This document shows, in pieces, positions 1-9,920 of a stretch of DNA of 64,000 nucleotides. The notes under the pieces were generated by a model that saw only the letters and a list, made by a program, of their open reading frames with translations, was not told the origin of the DNA and searched no databases. Origin of the DNA: Longimycelium tulufanense (GTDB taxonomy: Bacteria > Actinomycetota > Actinomycetes > Mycobacteriales > Pseudonocardiaceae); assembly GCF_014645795.1 (NCBI RefSeq), contig NZ_BMMK01000013.1:102867-166866 (forward strand), given 5' to 3'. The stretch's first letter is position 1; each line of letters begins with the position of its first letter. Made by a program: the position numbers and the translations under genes.

Positions 1-476
1 AGCCACAACACGAACGCACGGCGCCGGGCCGCGCCCCGCAGCTGGTCCAGGATGCCGCCCCGCGCCTCGGTGAACGGCACGGCCCCCACCACGTCCGCAT
101 TGCGTGCGTAGTAGGCGGCAACCTCCTCGTCTCCCACCTCGACGTCACGCGTGACATCGTCGAACACAGCCCGCGCCAAGGCATGACGACGCAACAGCGC
201 AGCCACCACGCTCCCCAACTCCAACAGGTGGTGCCGCTCCCGCGCGATGGCGCGCAACGGTGGAGCATCGTGCTCGGCCAGGTGGCGCCGTGCCGCCTCC
301 GCGCGCACCAGCTCCGCGGCCGTGAGCAGCTGAACCAGCCACCGCCGGAGCTGCCGCCCTTCGCTGCTGTCGTGCGCGGGCAGCACCGACGAGCCCGGCC
401 GAGCGCGCAGCTCGTGCTCCACCCGATCCACCTCGGACACCCGAAGCGGTGTGCCGTCCACCCACGCGGCGATCAC
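1..476 (-). CDS. Hypothetical protein, 3' end cut by window edge
   Basis: A GTG start at 476 overlaps the stop of the upstream mannosidase gene by 4 bases, so the two are translationally coupled. About 158 residues are visible and the stop lies outside the window. The protein begins VIAAWVDGTPLRVSEVD and continues as a mostly helical, Arg/Glu/Leu-rich chain (for example RQLRRWLVQLL), the look of the N-terminal chaperone region of SurA/PpiC-type peptidyl-prolyl isomerases. No catalytic parvulin domain is seen in the part present. The family cannot be fixed from this fragment; coupling to the mannosidase suggests the two are co-expressed. Confidence 0.6.
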   Translation of the reverse strand, partial: MIAAWVDGTPLRVSEVDRVEHELRARPGSSVLPAHDSSEGRQLRRWLVQLLTAAELVRAEAARRHLAEHDAPPLRAIARERHHLLELGSVVAALLRRHALARAVFDDVTRDVEVGDEEVAAYYARNADVVGAVPFTEARGGILDQLRGAARRRAFVLW

Positions 477-3400
477 GGGACGACCTCCACCGGCACCGCA
501 GGCGAATAGCGGAGCGCACCGGCCGCGGACAGCTTCACCAGCGCCCACCACCGGCCCGGTTCCGCCCACGGCGGCGGCCACACCGGGAAGGTCACCTCCG
601 CGTGGCCGCGCGCGGGCAGCTCGACCCCGCGCACCGCGACCGGCAGCGCCTCCCACGTCCCCCACGGGCTGATGAGCTGGGCCGTCAGCGCCAGCGGCGC
701 ATGCGCATCGGTGCCGACGACCACCCGGAGCTGGCCCTGTCCACCCCGGCGCACCCGGACCGCCTCCGGCTCCTGCACCAGCTTCAGCACCTCACCGGGC
801 ACCGCCCCGGCCTCGTCCAGGCCACCGTCCGCCGCGAGCCCGACCATGCCGAACACCCCGGTCGAGTCCTCGGGCACGCCCAGCAGCGCCACGTCCTCGA
901 CCACCTGGCGCCAGCTCGGCGGCAGGTCATCGCCCATCAGCCGCAGCTGGGCCCGCACCGGGTAGCGCCCGGGCGTCGGCAGTGCGGCGAGCTGCCCCAC
1001 CGACGGCTCCTTGATCCGCACATCCCAGTGGTGATGCCCACCGGGCCGAAGCGAGACCTCGAACTCGGCCGGCTCCACGGTCCAGTTCTCCGGCGCGACC
1101 AGCCGCACCACGCCGTGCAGATCCCCGTCGGTGCGGTCGGAGGCGACCGTGACCCGCAGAACGACGCCCTTCCCGGCCTCAACAACCGGCTGCACCGGGT
1201 CGACGTGGATCGCGGCGGGCAGACCACCGAGCGGCGCGGGCCCGCTGTTGTGCGCCCAGTACCGGGCGTAGAGGGGTTGGGCCACCTCGGACTCCGGACC
1301 GAGCGGCACCACCATTCCGTTGTCCACTATGGACGTTGCGGCCAGTTCCGGCTTCGCCACGAAGGTCGCGGTCTCGAAGCCACCCAGCTCCGTCACCAGG
1401 TCTCCGTCGGTCGGGACGCTGTCCTCCCGCTGCTCCAACAGATCCGCCCGCGCGGCGTCGATGAACCGCAGCATCGGCGAGCTGACCGCCACCGACGTGT
1501 TCTCCCCGTGCCGCTCGGCGAGCCGGATCGTGAGTGCGCCCGCCGGGTTCACCGGCTCGCCCGAGCCGCGGCTGAGCGGGTTCCCGGCCGCCTTCAGCGT
1601 TGCGAGCGCGACCCGCTCGGCCGGCTCCACCCGCAGCAGCGAGCCCCGGGCCGGAAGCTGGCGACGCGTTCCCGGCGCCAGCTCCACGGGCAGGCCGAAC
1701 AGCGGCTGGGAGTAGGTCTCGCCGAGGGCGGGGATGCCCGCCTCCCGCCAGTCACCCGCCCCGCTGACCAGCGCGTACTCGAACACGTGCGTCCAGTGCT
1801 GGAGCTGGAAGCCGGAGCCGTCCGGGGTGGTGCGCTTCGGTGGGTCGATCCACACACCCGAGGGCCAACCGGTGCACGAGCGCATCAGCGAGACGTGCAG
1901 CGTGCCGTCCGGACCGACGGCGAACCCGGGCATCCCGCGGTTGAGCAGCGCGACGGTCCGCTCCTCGGCCGAGTTCTCCGGTACTCCAGGCTGCTGCGAG
2001 ACGACGATCTCCTGGTCGTCGAGGTCCGCGACGACGGCGTCGATGGCGGCATGCAGGTCCTCCCGGCCGCGTCCGGCCACCACCAGCACCGGCAACGCCC
2101 GCGCGTCCCGCAGGTCGGCACCGGGCACCCACACCTCCGCCAACGCGCGTTCGGCGGGCACCCACAGCACGGCCCTCCCGCTCGCCGCGAGCTGCCGCTC
2201 CAGCTCCTCGTGCCAGGCGAGGCCGGCACGCCCCAGCACCTCGGCGGTGAATCCGTTCTCCGCCGGCCCGCCCAGCGCGATCCGGAAGTCCGGCAGGTTC
2301 GAGTCGACGTCGAGATCGCCGTACCGCGCGCCCTGGGCCTCCCCGGTGGTCGCCGTGACCCCGGCCCGGCCCAGCGCGGTGACCAACCGGCGTGCCAACG
2401 GTGCGGCCTCGTCGCGTGTCGGTACGACCACCTCGGCCACCCCGACCGCACGCACCACGTCGTTGACCCGGACCCGGGCCGTCGAACCCAGCCCGAACCA
2501 GGTGTGGGCCGGGTTGTCCAGCGTCCATGGATGATCGGCCGCATCCACGTCGACCAGCCCGAAACCACGCCCGATGACCGGGTTCCCGACCTCGCTCACC
2601 GGCAGTCCGCCGGCCACCGGGCACGGCCAGCGCACCCGCAGCAACTCGTCGGAGCCGGTGAACTCCTCGACCCGGGTCGAACACTCCACCCGTCGCGTCC
2701 CACGCCACAACGTGATCGCCTGCTGGTAGCGGACCGAACCCACGCGCCCCCGCACCTCGAGGCGTTGCCCCAACGCGCAGCGCAGTACCCGCACCGACTC
2801 CGCTTCGGTGTCACCGGAGACCGTCGCCGGCCCACGCGGCAGGAGATGCCAGGGGCCCTCGCCGAAGCTGGGATGGCTCGGGTGCTCGGGATAGAGGGCC
2901 AGCTCGTTGCCCACCCGCCCGGCGGCGATCAGCTCGCGGTCCAAGGCCAGCTCCCGCAGGCTCGACACCCCGCCACCCCGCCCGGGATCCACCGTGACCC
3001 GGTAGTACTCGTTGGCGATCTCGGTGCCCTCGGCCGGCGTCCAGCCGGAAGGCGTGGCAGAGGGATGCAACAGGAAGCTGCGCCATCCCAGCGAAGGAAC
3101 ATCGCGGGCAAGGAACGTCACACTCGTCCCGTCGTGCTCCACCAGGGTGGGCAACGAACGTCCCTCATCGTCCACAACATCGATACCCACACCGATCGGG
3201 TCCGGAAGACGGATCGTCACCAGGTCCGTTCGGTTGCGCGGCAACGAGTTCCATACGGTCGCCGGAAGGCCGCCACCCGTCGGCGCATCCACAATGGACG
3301 TCAACGTCCGCAGCACGGTGTCCCGTACCCCCACCGCGATGTCCCGTGCATCCCGCCATCCCGTCAGCAGATCCAGGTAGACCTGATCTCCTTCGGATCC

Positions 3401-4807
3401 GGTTATTCCGTCGTGATGCGCGTTGTACGCGAGCTGCACCCAAGCCTTCGTGAACGCGGCATCGGGATAGCGCGCCCCCGTCAGCAGGGACGCGAAGACC
3501 GCGAAGCGCTCGGCTTGCAGCAGCGCGATCTCGGCTTCCCGCTGGGCCTGCTTGGTGTCGATGTAGGAGACGTCCTTGCCGGTGTAGATCGGGTTCATGT
3601 CCCGGGTCACCGGCACCGGCTCCACCGCACGCTCGGCCAACTCCGCCCGCACCGCCGCAAAGAACTCGCGCGGCAACGCACAGACGAACCGCGGCCAGGT
3701 GTAGTAAGCGTTCCAGTCCCGCTGGATGCTCGTCACCCACTTGTTCGGCGGGCTGTAGTCGGTGCCCACCGGTAGCAGGACGTTCCGCGTGGTGGCGACC
3801 TTTTTCAGGGTCAGGAACAGCTCGTAGGTGGCGGCTTCCGCCTCGGCCAGCGACGGCGCGGAGTCCATCCAGTACCCCGCCGAGTAGTGCTGCGCCATGT
3901 AGCTGGTCAGCAGGCCACGACCGGACGGCGCGAGCCACTCGAACTCGCTGGGGAACTGCATCCGCGTCGGATCGCCCCTGCCACCCGGCCGGCCCTCGAC
4001 CGGCCCCCACTGGTGGAACGGCCCACGTGCCCACGAACTGGACGACAGCCCGGCGTCCGCCGCCATGCCGGGAAACGCCGGATCGTGCCCGAACACGTCG
4101 AGCTGCCACGCGGTCCGCGGGTCCGCACCCAGCACGTGCCGCTGGAACCCCAGGCCGAGCACGAAGTTGCGGATCGCGGTCTCCGGCCCGGTCAGGTTCG
4201 TGTTCGGCTCGTTGTAGGTGCCCCCCATGATCTCCATCCGGCCGTCGGCCATCAGCCGGCGCAACACCGCGCGATGCTCGGGATGGGTGTCCCAGTACGG
4301 CTTGAGGTAGTCGACCTCGGCGAGCACGAACTTGTACTCCGGTTCCCGCAACGCCAGTTCCAGGTGGGCCCGCACCAGGTCGAAACCGGCCTGCTGGAAG
4401 GCGGCTCGCGGCGAGTCGGGGAAGTTCAGCCGATCCCAGTCGGCGGTGTAGGCGGCCTGCGTGTTCCACCACACCGGGTCGTAGTGGAAATGGCTGACCA
4501 TGAACATCGTCCAACCGGGCTCGGCCACGACGAGGTCGACGTCGACGGTCGCCTCCTCGTCGCCGGAGACCGCCACGACCCGCCCGGGCACCACCGAACC
4601 CGGCCGGTGGGCCGATGTGGACACTCCCAGTTCGAAGGTGGTCCGCCCGTGCACCGTTGCCACGACGGGCACCGGGGTGTCCAGCCCCCGGCCCTCGACG
4701 TGCACCCGAACCGGGCCGGCAACCTCCGCAACCGTCACCCGCACCACCTGGAGCGGCGCGTCCTCGGGCCCGGTGAAGAGCTCGGTCGGCTCGACGGTGA
4801 CTTCCAC
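473..4807 (-). CDS. Alpha-mannosidase, glycoside hydrolase family 38
   Basis: A 1444-residue GH38 enzyme, which releases mannose from alpha-mannosides using a zinc ion and a covalent Asp intermediate. The zinc-site motif SHFHYDPVWW is at residues 105-114 and the nucleophile motif WQLDVFGHD places the catalytic Asp near residue 237. The rest is the long GH38 mid and C-terminal beta domains. No signal peptide is visible, so it is probably cytoplasmic. At 1444 residues it is longer than typical bacterial GH38 enzymes (about 900-1050), with an N-terminal extension of about 95 residues ahead of the catalytic domain and an extended beta-rich C-terminus. It is co-oriented with the sugar ABC importer at 6.5-9.7 kb, which may supply oligosaccharides; that link is inference. 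Confidence 0.93.
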   Translation of the reverse strand: MEVTVEPTELFTGPEDAPLQVVRVTVAEVAGPVRVHVEGRGLDTPVPVVATVHGRTTFELGVSTSAHRPGSVVPGRVVAVSGDEEATVDVDLVVAEPGWTMFMVSHFHYDPVWWNTQAAYTADWDRLNFPDSPRAAFQQAGFDLVRAHLELALREPEYKFVLAEVDYLKPYWDTHPEHRAVLRRLMADGRMEIMGGTYNEPNTNLTGPETAIRNFVLGLGFQRHVLGADPRTAWQLDVFGHDPAFPGMAADAGLSSSSWARGPFHQWGPVEGRPGGRGDPTRMQFPSEFEWLAPSGRGLLTSYMAQHYSAGYWMDSAPSLAEAEAATYELFLTLKKVATTRNVLLPVGTDYSPPNKWVTSIQRDWNAYYTWPRFVCALPREFFAAVRAELAERAVEPVPVTRDMNPIYTGKDVSYIDTKQAQREAEIALLQAERFAVFASLLTGARYPDAAFTKAWVQLAYNAHHDGITGSEGDQVYLDLLTGWRDARDIAVGVRDTVLRTLTSIVDAPTGGGLPATVWNSLPRNRTDLVTIRLPDPIGVGIDVVDDEGRSLPTLVEHDGTSVTFLARDVPSLGWRSFLLHPSATPSGWTPAEGTEIANEYYRVTVDPGRGGGVSSLRELALDRELIAAGRVGNELALYPEHPSHPSFGEGPWHLLPRGPATVSGDTEAESVRVLRCALGQRLEVRGRVGSVRYQQAITLWRGTRRVECSTRVEEFTGSDELLRVRWPCPVAGGLPVSEVGNPVIGRGFGLVDVDAADHPWTLDNPAHTWFGLGSTARVRVNDVVRAVGVAEVVVPTRDEAAPLARRLVTALGRAGVTATTGEAQGARYGDLDVDSNLPDFRIALGGPAENGFTAEVLGRAGLAWHEELERQLAASGRAVLWVPAERALAEVWVPGADLRDARALPVLVVAGRGREDLHAAIDAVVADLDDQEIVVSQQPGVPENSAEERTVALLNRGMPGFAVGPDGTLHVSLMRSCTGWPSGVWIDPPKRTTPDGSGFQLQHWTHVFEYALVSGAGDWREAGIPALGETYSQPLFGLPVELAPGTRRQLPARGSLLRVEPAERVALATLKAAGNPLSRGSGEPVNPAGALTIRLAERHGENTSVAVSSPMLRFIDAARADLLEQREDSVPTDGDLVTELGGFETATFVAKPELAATSIVDNGMVVPLGPESEVAQPLYARYWAHNSGPAPLGGLPAAIHVDPVQPVVEAGKGVVLRVTVASDRTDGDLHGVVRLVAPENWTVEPAEFEVSLRPGGHHHWDVRIKEPSVGQLAALPTPGRYPVRAQLRLMGDDLPPSWRQVVEDVALLGVPEDSTGVFGMVGLAADGGLDEAGAVPGEVLKLVQEPEAVRVRRGGQGQLRVVVGTDAHAPLALTAQLISPWGTWEALPVAVRGVELPARGHAEVTFPVWPPPWAEPGRWWALVKLSAAGALRYSPAVPVEVVP

Positions 4808-4909
4808 GGCCGACCCGGCTACGTCTCACGAAAACACGACGGCATATATCGACGATGACTCTCCGTGACCCCAAATACAAGGCGAACCGCCCGCGAGGCG
4901 GTAAGCAAC

Positions 4910-4942
4910 GTCCCGGGCACCGCCTGTCACGGTCCCCGGGAC
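4910..4942 (-). terminator. Possible terminator after the S1 protease
   Basis: GTCCCGGG and CCCGGGAC form an 8-bp stem with a long 17-base loop, just downstream of the protease stop. No T-run follows. Weak candidate. Confidence 0.3.
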
Positions 4943-4963
4943 AGACTCCCCGTGCTGGGTTGC

Positions 4964-6211
4964 TCAGGAGGTTGTCAGGGTGAGGTTGTACGCGCTGAGC
5001 ACCTCCCCGATCGGCTGGTAGTAGGACACGTTGGGCTCGCCGACCTTCTCCCCACAGACGGCCTTGTCCGGCTTGCCGTCACCGTTGGTGTCGACCTCGT
5101 ACCCTTGGCCGCCGCTGTTGACGCCCTGAGCGGAGGTGCCGGCGATCGCCGACCCGCCGCTGTCACCACCCTCGCTACAGGCGTCGTGCTGGGTCAGCCC
5201 GCTGACCGTCACGAAACTGTTGTCGGGCATCTTGTACCTGACAGTGACGTCGTGTGCCTTGATCTCACCGCAGGTCCAGTTCGTGGTGCGGCCCGACTTG
5301 CAGACGGTGGAGCCGACGCTGGCCTTCGAGTGACCGGACACCGACACAGCGGTGCCGTTGTACCTCCACACCGCGGCCTTGGGGTTCCAGTTGTCGGTGT
5401 CGAGCGTTGAGTACGCGTAGTCGTTCCCCGGGAAGCTGTAGTCCTTCACGTCTCCCAGGTGGGTGCCGTTGCGCGTGAACCTGCTGACGCCCTCCGCGCA
5501 GTGCCCGGCGGTGACCATGACCTCGTTGCCCGCGCTGTCGGTGGCGTTGAACCCGACCGAGCAGACGTAGGAGTGCCCGTTGCTGGTGAACTCGATCTGC
5601 TGGCCGCCGTACAGGTCGCCGGACTGCGTGGTGGGCGTGCCCGCGCTGCTCTCCACACGCACGGCGTCGCCCAGTCGCTCGGCGGTCCGGAGCAGGTCGG
5701 TGACGCCGCCGTGGCTCTCCGGCACCTGCAGGACGACCTGGTTGCTCGGGATGTCGATGTACCAGCTCGCGGCCGCGGTGGCCCGCTCCCCGGCCCGGTC
5801 CAGCGCGGCCTTGGCCCGCCGTAGCTCGTCCATGCCGCGTTGCACGGTGCGGGCCTTGGCCCCGGCTCGCCGCACCTCGGATTCGGCGGCCCTGTCGGTC
5901 AAGTTCACGACGAGGCCGCCGGAGCCCTGGTCGATGTAGGCGCCCACCGCACGGCTGCTGAGCCGGGCGGTGAGGCGGTCGGCGACCTCGGTCTGGTCGT
6001 CCTGTGCCAGGACGCGGCGCGTTGCCTCGACCCGGTCCAACCCAGTTGCGGTCAGCTGGTCGACCGCGGCGAGCTGGGCCCCGGTCAGTGGTGTCGCGCT
6101 CTGGTCGGCGATCGCCGGTGCACCGGCCACGACCAGGGTGGCGGTGGACACCGCGGTCAGGGTCGCGGCGGCGCCGAGACGCCGTGCCCTCGGCCTGCTG
6201 GGCGCGGACAT
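4964..6211 (-). CDS. Secreted S1 serine protease with alpha-lytic-type prodomain
   Basis: A 415-residue secreted chymotrypsin-fold protease of the streptogrisin/alpha-lytic group. An Arg-rich N-terminus and hydrophobic segment (residues 13-30) ending in A-A-like APAIA is the signal peptide. Residues about 40-190 are the foldase prodomain, and the mature domain follows. The triad is visible as His237 in TAGHCA, Asp264 in NDYAYS and Ser351 in GGDSGGS. Cys pairs flank the His and Ser loops. The start is supported by AGGAGG just upstream. It is monocistronic. Likely extracellular protein degradation for nutrition. Confidence 0.93.
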   Translation of the reverse strand: MSAPSRPRARRLGAAATLTAVSTATLVVAGAPAIADQSATPLTGAQLAAVDQLTATGLDRVEATRRVLAQDDQTEVADRLTARLSSRAVGAYIDQGSGGLVVNLTDRAAESEVRRAGAKARTVQRGMDELRRAKAALDRAGERATAAASWYIDIPSNQVVLQVPESHGGVTDLLRTAERLGDAVRVESSAGTPTTQSGDLYGGQQIEFTSNGHSYVCSVGFNATDSAGNEVMVTAGHCAEGVSRFTRNGTHLGDVKDYSFPGNDYAYSTLDTDNWNPKAAVWRYNGTAVSVSGHSKASVGSTVCKSGRTTNWTCGEIKAHDVTVRYKMPDNSFVTVSGLTQHDACSEGGDSGGSAIAGTSAQGVNSGGQGYEVDTNGDGKPDKAVCGEKVGEPNVSYYQPIGEVLSAYNLTLTTS

Positions 6212-6545
6212 GCATCCTCCTGGTGTGCAGGGGTCGACGCCCAGCGCAAGGAGAATTGCCCCTTCTGGGGGCAGGGCGTCGACACGATGGGTGATGTCCG
6301 GCGGAGTTTTCCCCGGAGATGACCGATATTCGAGTAATCAGGTCATTTCAATGAGGCATAACAGCCGGGGAATGGATACATATAGTTACATAACCTGGCT
6401 ATTCGTCCGGTGTTCCCGTCGCACGCCCTCGCCGGTCGGGGCGCCATCGGGTCGCCCGAGCCGGGAACGGTGAGTCATGGCTGGACCTGACCGCGACGGT
6501 GCGAAACCGATCTCGTGTCGTCTCGCCTGGTGATAACGCCGCTGG
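6212..6545. other. Intergenic region, 334 bp
   Basis: Upstream of the protease gene and downstream of the sugar permease. It includes an AT-richer stretch near 6340-6400 (atacatatagttacataa) that may contain the protease promoter. No gene or RNA is recognised. Confidence 0.4.
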
Positions 6546-7370
6546 TTACGCCTTCACCGCGCCGGTCAGCGAGAACGCGCCGCCGAGGGCGCGCGAGACC
6601 ACCAGGTACAGCCCCACGACCGGGACCGTGTAGACGATCGAGTACGCCGCCAGCTGGCCGTAGGTGACCAGACCGGCCTGGCCGAAGTAGGTCAGGACGT
6701 TCACCGCGGCCGGTTGCTTGGCGGGGTCCAGCAGCAGGATGAACGGTACGAAGAAGTTGCCCCAGGCCAGGATGAAGGTGAAGATCGCGACCACGGCCAT
6801 ACCGGGCAGCATCAGCGGCAGCACGACCGTGCCCAGGGCACGCATCGGCGAGGCGCCGTCCACCCAGGCCGCCTCCTCCAGCTCGATCGGCACGCCGTCC
6901 ATGAAGTTCTTCGTCATCCAGATGGCGAAGGGCAACGAGGCGGCCGCCAGGAAGACGAGCACCGCCAGCCGCGAGTCGATCAGGTTGAACCGCACGAACA
7001 GGCTGTAGACCGGAACCATCACGGCGGTGAGCGGAAGCCCGGTCGCGAACAGGACCGTGTAGAGGAACGGGCGACGGAACCGGAGCTGGTAGCGGGAGAG
7101 CGGGTACGCGCAGAAGGTGGCGGCAACCATGGTCACAAGCGCGGCGCCACCGGACAGCAGGACGCCGTTCCACAGTGCGCGCCCACCCGACTCCCAGGCC
7201 AGCACCGACGCGAAGTGCTGGCCGGTCAGGTCCGGGACCTGGACCCGCAGGCCCGCCGCGGCATCGACGGACGTCGTGAGCAACCACAGCAGGGGAGCCG
7301 CGAAGACCAACGCGATACCTGCCAGGACGAGGTTCGCCAGGGCCGCTGCGACTCGACGGCGGGTCATCAC
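6546..7370 (-). CDS. Sugar ABC transporter permease, MalG type
   Basis: A 274-residue inner-membrane permease of the carbohydrate uptake (CUT1) family. Six hydrophobic helices are visible, and the cytoplasmic EAA loop that docks the ATPase is EEAAWVDGASPMRALGTVV at about residues 166-184. It starts at GTG 7370 or ATG 7367, directly after the stop of the MalF-type partner at 7371. It is the last gene of a binding protein-MalF-MalG operon with no ATPase gene; in actinomycetes such importers usually share the MsiK ATPase encoded elsewhere. Confidence 0.93.
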   Translation of the reverse strand: MMTRRRVAAALANLVLAGIALVFAAPLLWLLTTSVDAAAGLRVQVPDLTGQHFASVLAWESGGRALWNGVLLSGGAALVTMVAATFCAYPLSRYQLRFRRPFLYTVLFATGLPLTAVMVPVYSLFVRFNLIDSRLAVLVFLAAASLPFAIWMTKNFMDGVPIELEEAAWVDGASPMRALGTVVLPLMLPGMAVVAIFTFILAWGNFFVPFILLLDPAKQPAAVNVLTYFGQAGLVTYGQLAAYSIVYTVPVVGLYLVVSRALGGAFSLTGAVKA

Positions 7371-8246
7371 TTACACCTCCGCGCGGAGTGCTCGGGCGTA
7401 GATCGCGGAGAACAACGCGCCGACGCCGAGGAGGACGAACGCGATCGCCGTGCCGTAGGCGATCTCGCCGAACTCGAAGGCACGGTCGTACATCAACAGC
7501 GGTAGCGTTTGGCTCGCCGTGCCCGGGCCGCCGGACGTGAGCACGTAGATCAGGGTGAAGACACCGATGGTCTGCAGGGTGATCAGCATCAGGTTGGTCA
7601 TGACGGTCCGCCGTACGATCGGCAGGACCACGTGCCAGAAACGGCGGAGGGGGCCCGCGCCGTCCACCTGCGCCGCCTCGAGCAACTCGACGTCCACATC
7701 GGACAACGCGGCTTGGTAGATGAGCATGGAGAACGCCGTGCCGCGCCAGACATTGCCCAGGATGATGGCGAGCATCGGTGCCGTGAAGAGCCAGTTCTGG
7801 CCCTCCATCCCGAGCGTGGTGAGGACTGCGTTCAGGGTGCCGTCGCCGCTGAGGAACGCGTACAACGCGAACGCGGCAACGATCTCCGGCAGCACCCACG
7901 CCGCCACGACGAGCATGCCCACGATGGCACGGATGACCTGGTTGCGGCGCTGCATCAGCACCGCGAGCAGCATTCCGAGGCAGTTCTGGCCGATAACCGC
8001 GGAACCGAACGTGAAGAGGACGGTGAGCCAGACCGCGTTCGCCAGGTTCGGGTCGTGCAACGCGCGCCGGAAGTTCTCCCACCCCACGAACTCCGGGTCA
8101 CGTGCCGCTGGACCGGATAATGCGGCGTTGGTGAAGGCGGTGTAGGCGGCCCAAAGGATCGGACCGATGAAGAACAGGCCGAGGAGCAGGAACGTCGGCA
8201 CCATGGGGGGCAACCACGCGAACACACCAGGCCGCCGGCGACGCAT
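7371..8246 (-). CDS. Sugar ABC transporter permease, MalF type
   Basis: A 291-residue CUT1 permease partner of the MalG-type protein. An N-terminal Arg-rich cytoplasmic start is followed by a first helix (FLLLGLFFIGPILWAAY) and five further helices. The EAA loop is LLEAAQVDGAGPLRRFWHVV at about residues 186-205. The stop abuts the MalG start. A 118-bp gap separates it from the binding-protein gene upstream, without an obvious terminator. Role: half of the membrane channel for sugar or oligosaccharide uptake. Confidence 0.93.
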   Translation of the reverse strand: MRRRRPGVFAWLPPMVPTFLLLGLFFIGPILWAAYTAFTNAALSGPAARDPEFVGWENFRRALHDPNLANAVWLTVLFTFGSAVIGQNCLGMLLAVLMQRRNQVIRAIVGMLVVAAWVLPEIVAAFALYAFLSGDGTLNAVLTTLGMEGQNWLFTAPMLAIILGNVWRGTAFSMLIYQAALSDVDVELLEAAQVDGAGPLRRFWHVVLPIVRRTVMTNLMLITLQTIGVFTLIYVLTSGGPGTASQTLPLLMYDRAFEFGEIAYGTAIAFVLLGVGALFSAIYARALRAEV

Positions 8247-8364
8247 CCCAGGACCTCCTTCTTCTCTCCGCGGTACCTGTCCCAGCCCTCCTCAATGTCG
8301 TGGCTCCCGCTCGGTGCGTCAGCTCTCGATGTCCCAGGTCGTCGATGTGTCAGGTCGTTCTGCC

Positions 8365-9717
8365 TCAGCCCTCCTCGACCCGGTCCGGCCCGACCACCTG
8401 ACGGACCCGGACCGCCCACTCGCGGCCCGCCTGCTCCGGGTCCGCGCCGTTGACCACCCGGTCCATCGCCACCTGGATCTCCTCGGAGACCTTGGGGTAC
8501 TCCACCAGCGTCGGCCGGTAGCGGGTGATGTCGAGGAGCCCGGCCCAGAAGGCCGTCGACGGGTTGCGCTCGGCGAGTTTCGGGTCGCCGGCCACGTCCC
8601 TGCGGACCGGGAGCTGGCTGGCCGCGATGGCGTAGGCCAGTGAACCTTCGCGGTCGAGAGCCTTGGTGAGGAAGGCGAAGGCGCCGTGCTTGTTCTGGCT
8701 GTGGGCGCTGATGGAGAGCACCCAGCCGCCGGAGAGGCTGACCTTGCCGGGGGGCTGGCCGTGCTGGGTGGGCATGGGCGCCATGCCCATCACCTCGACC
8801 CAGTCCGGCCACTCCACCATGCCACCCGGGATCCAGTTTCCGGGCAGCCAGCTGCCGTCCAGGCGGATGGCGATCTTTCCGTCGCGGGTGAGTTCTTCTT
8901 TGGTGGACTTGCTGTATTGCGGGTCCGCGACCTGGGCCGGCGTGGGGCCAAGCCCCTCCCGGAAGACCTCGCGGACGAACCGCAGGGCGTCGGTGAACCC
9001 GGCGCTGGGTGCCACCCATCGCTCGGACTGCTCGTTGTAGAGATCTGCCGTCGGCGTGCCGTAGAGCAGCATTTCCATGGTTTGCATGGCCGCGGCCTCG
9101 CCTACCGGCTTGCCGGCTGGCACGTCGAGCGCGATGACGTCGGGATGCTTCTCCTTGATGGTGCGGGCGGTGTCGAGCACCTCGGCCCAGGTCTTCGGTT
9201 GCCAGTCGGTGGGCAGGCCGGCCTCGGTGAACAGACGCTTGTTGAACCACAGGCCGCGGGTGTCGGTGCCCATGGGGACGCCATAGATGCGGCCGTCGAC
9301 GGCCCGGCCGGCCTGCTTGGTGGTCTCGACGAACTGGTTCCACTCTGGCCAGCCGTGGAGTTGGTCGTCGAGGGGGTGCAGGTACCCGGCGGCGACGTCG
9401 GCGTTGACGTTGTAGCTGTCCTCGTAGAGGACGTCGGGGGCGGTACGGGGCGAGCGCAGCATGAGCTGGACTTTGGAGAGGTACTCGTTCTCCGGCGCGA
9501 CGACCGGGACTAGCTCGATCTCGGTGCCCGGGTTGTCCTGCTCGAAGGTTTTCTTGACCTGCTGGAGGTGCTGGTCGAGCTGGATGCCGGTGCCGTAGCG
9601 CTGGTAGACGACCCGGATGCGGTCGGTGTCGTCGCCGCTGCCGCCCCCGCAGCCGGCCAGGGCCGAGGTGAGGAGGAGCGTGGTGACCAACGCCCTGCCC
9701 AGCCTGTTGAGTGTCAT
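8365..9717 (-). CDS. Sugar-binding lipoprotein of ABC importer
   Basis: A 450-residue extracellular solute-binding protein (family 1) that delivers a sugar to the MalF/MalG channel. The ATG at 9717 is preceded by TGGAGG and begins a lipoprotein signal, LTSALAGC, with Cys23 as the lipidated residue. A longer in-frame start 63 bases upstream exists but would bury the signal peptide, so it is rejected. Mature regions show typical features such as DVLYEDSYNVNADVAAGYLHPLD and WFNKRLFTEAGLP. Substrate is unknown; alpha-mannosides are possible given the GH38 gene nearby. A DasR-like half site lies about 70 bp upstream. Confidence 0.92.
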   Translation of the reverse strand: MTLNRLGRALVTTLLLTSALAGCGGGSGDDTDRIRVVYQRYGTGIQLDQHLQQVKKTFEQDNPGTEIELVPVVAPENEYLSKVQLMLRSPRTAPDVLYEDSYNVNADVAAGYLHPLDDQLHGWPEWNQFVETTKQAGRAVDGRIYGVPMGTDTRGLWFNKRLFTEAGLPTDWQPKTWAEVLDTARTIKEKHPDVIALDVPAGKPVGEAAAMQTMEMLLYGTPTADLYNEQSERWVAPSAGFTDALRFVREVFREGLGPTPAQVADPQYSKSTKEELTRDGKIAIRLDGSWLPGNWIPGGMVEWPDWVEVMGMAPMPTQHGQPPGKVSLSGGWVLSISAHSQNKHGAFAFLTKALDREGSLAYAIAASQLPVRRDVAGDPKLAERNPSTAFWAGLLDITRYRPTLVEYPKVSEEIQVAMDRVVNGADPEQAGREWAVRVRQVVGPDRVEEG

Positions 9718-9786
9718 TGGTGCCTCCAGGTGACCTGGATCACCCGACGCTAAGGCTGGGGTGGTGATCAGACAACGCACCGACCG

Positions 9787-9802
9787 AGTGGTCTGTACCG
9801 GG
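9787..9802. promoter_or_regulatory. Possible GntR/DasR-type operator
   Basis: AGTGGTCTGTACCGGG shares its first eight bases and the ACC core with the DasR consensus AGTGGTCTAGACCACT, 11 of 16 positions. It lies upstream of the sugar-binding protein start. One arm is degenerate, so this is weak. Confidence 0.28.
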
Positions 9803-9920
9803 TGACGGGCACGCGTCGGGCTACCGGCCGATCTTCGAGGAAATCTCGGGTTTCGTGCTCGATGTGGACGACACCCGAGTGACGCTCACCCGGTTGACCC
9901 TTCGAGCTGGCCCATTCTCC

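Noticed and set aside
449..3775. Long open frame (1108 codons) on the + strand
   Set aside because: It is antisense to the GH38 mannosidase, has an Arg/Pro/His-rich translation without domains, and reflects the high GC of the third codon position on the real strand.
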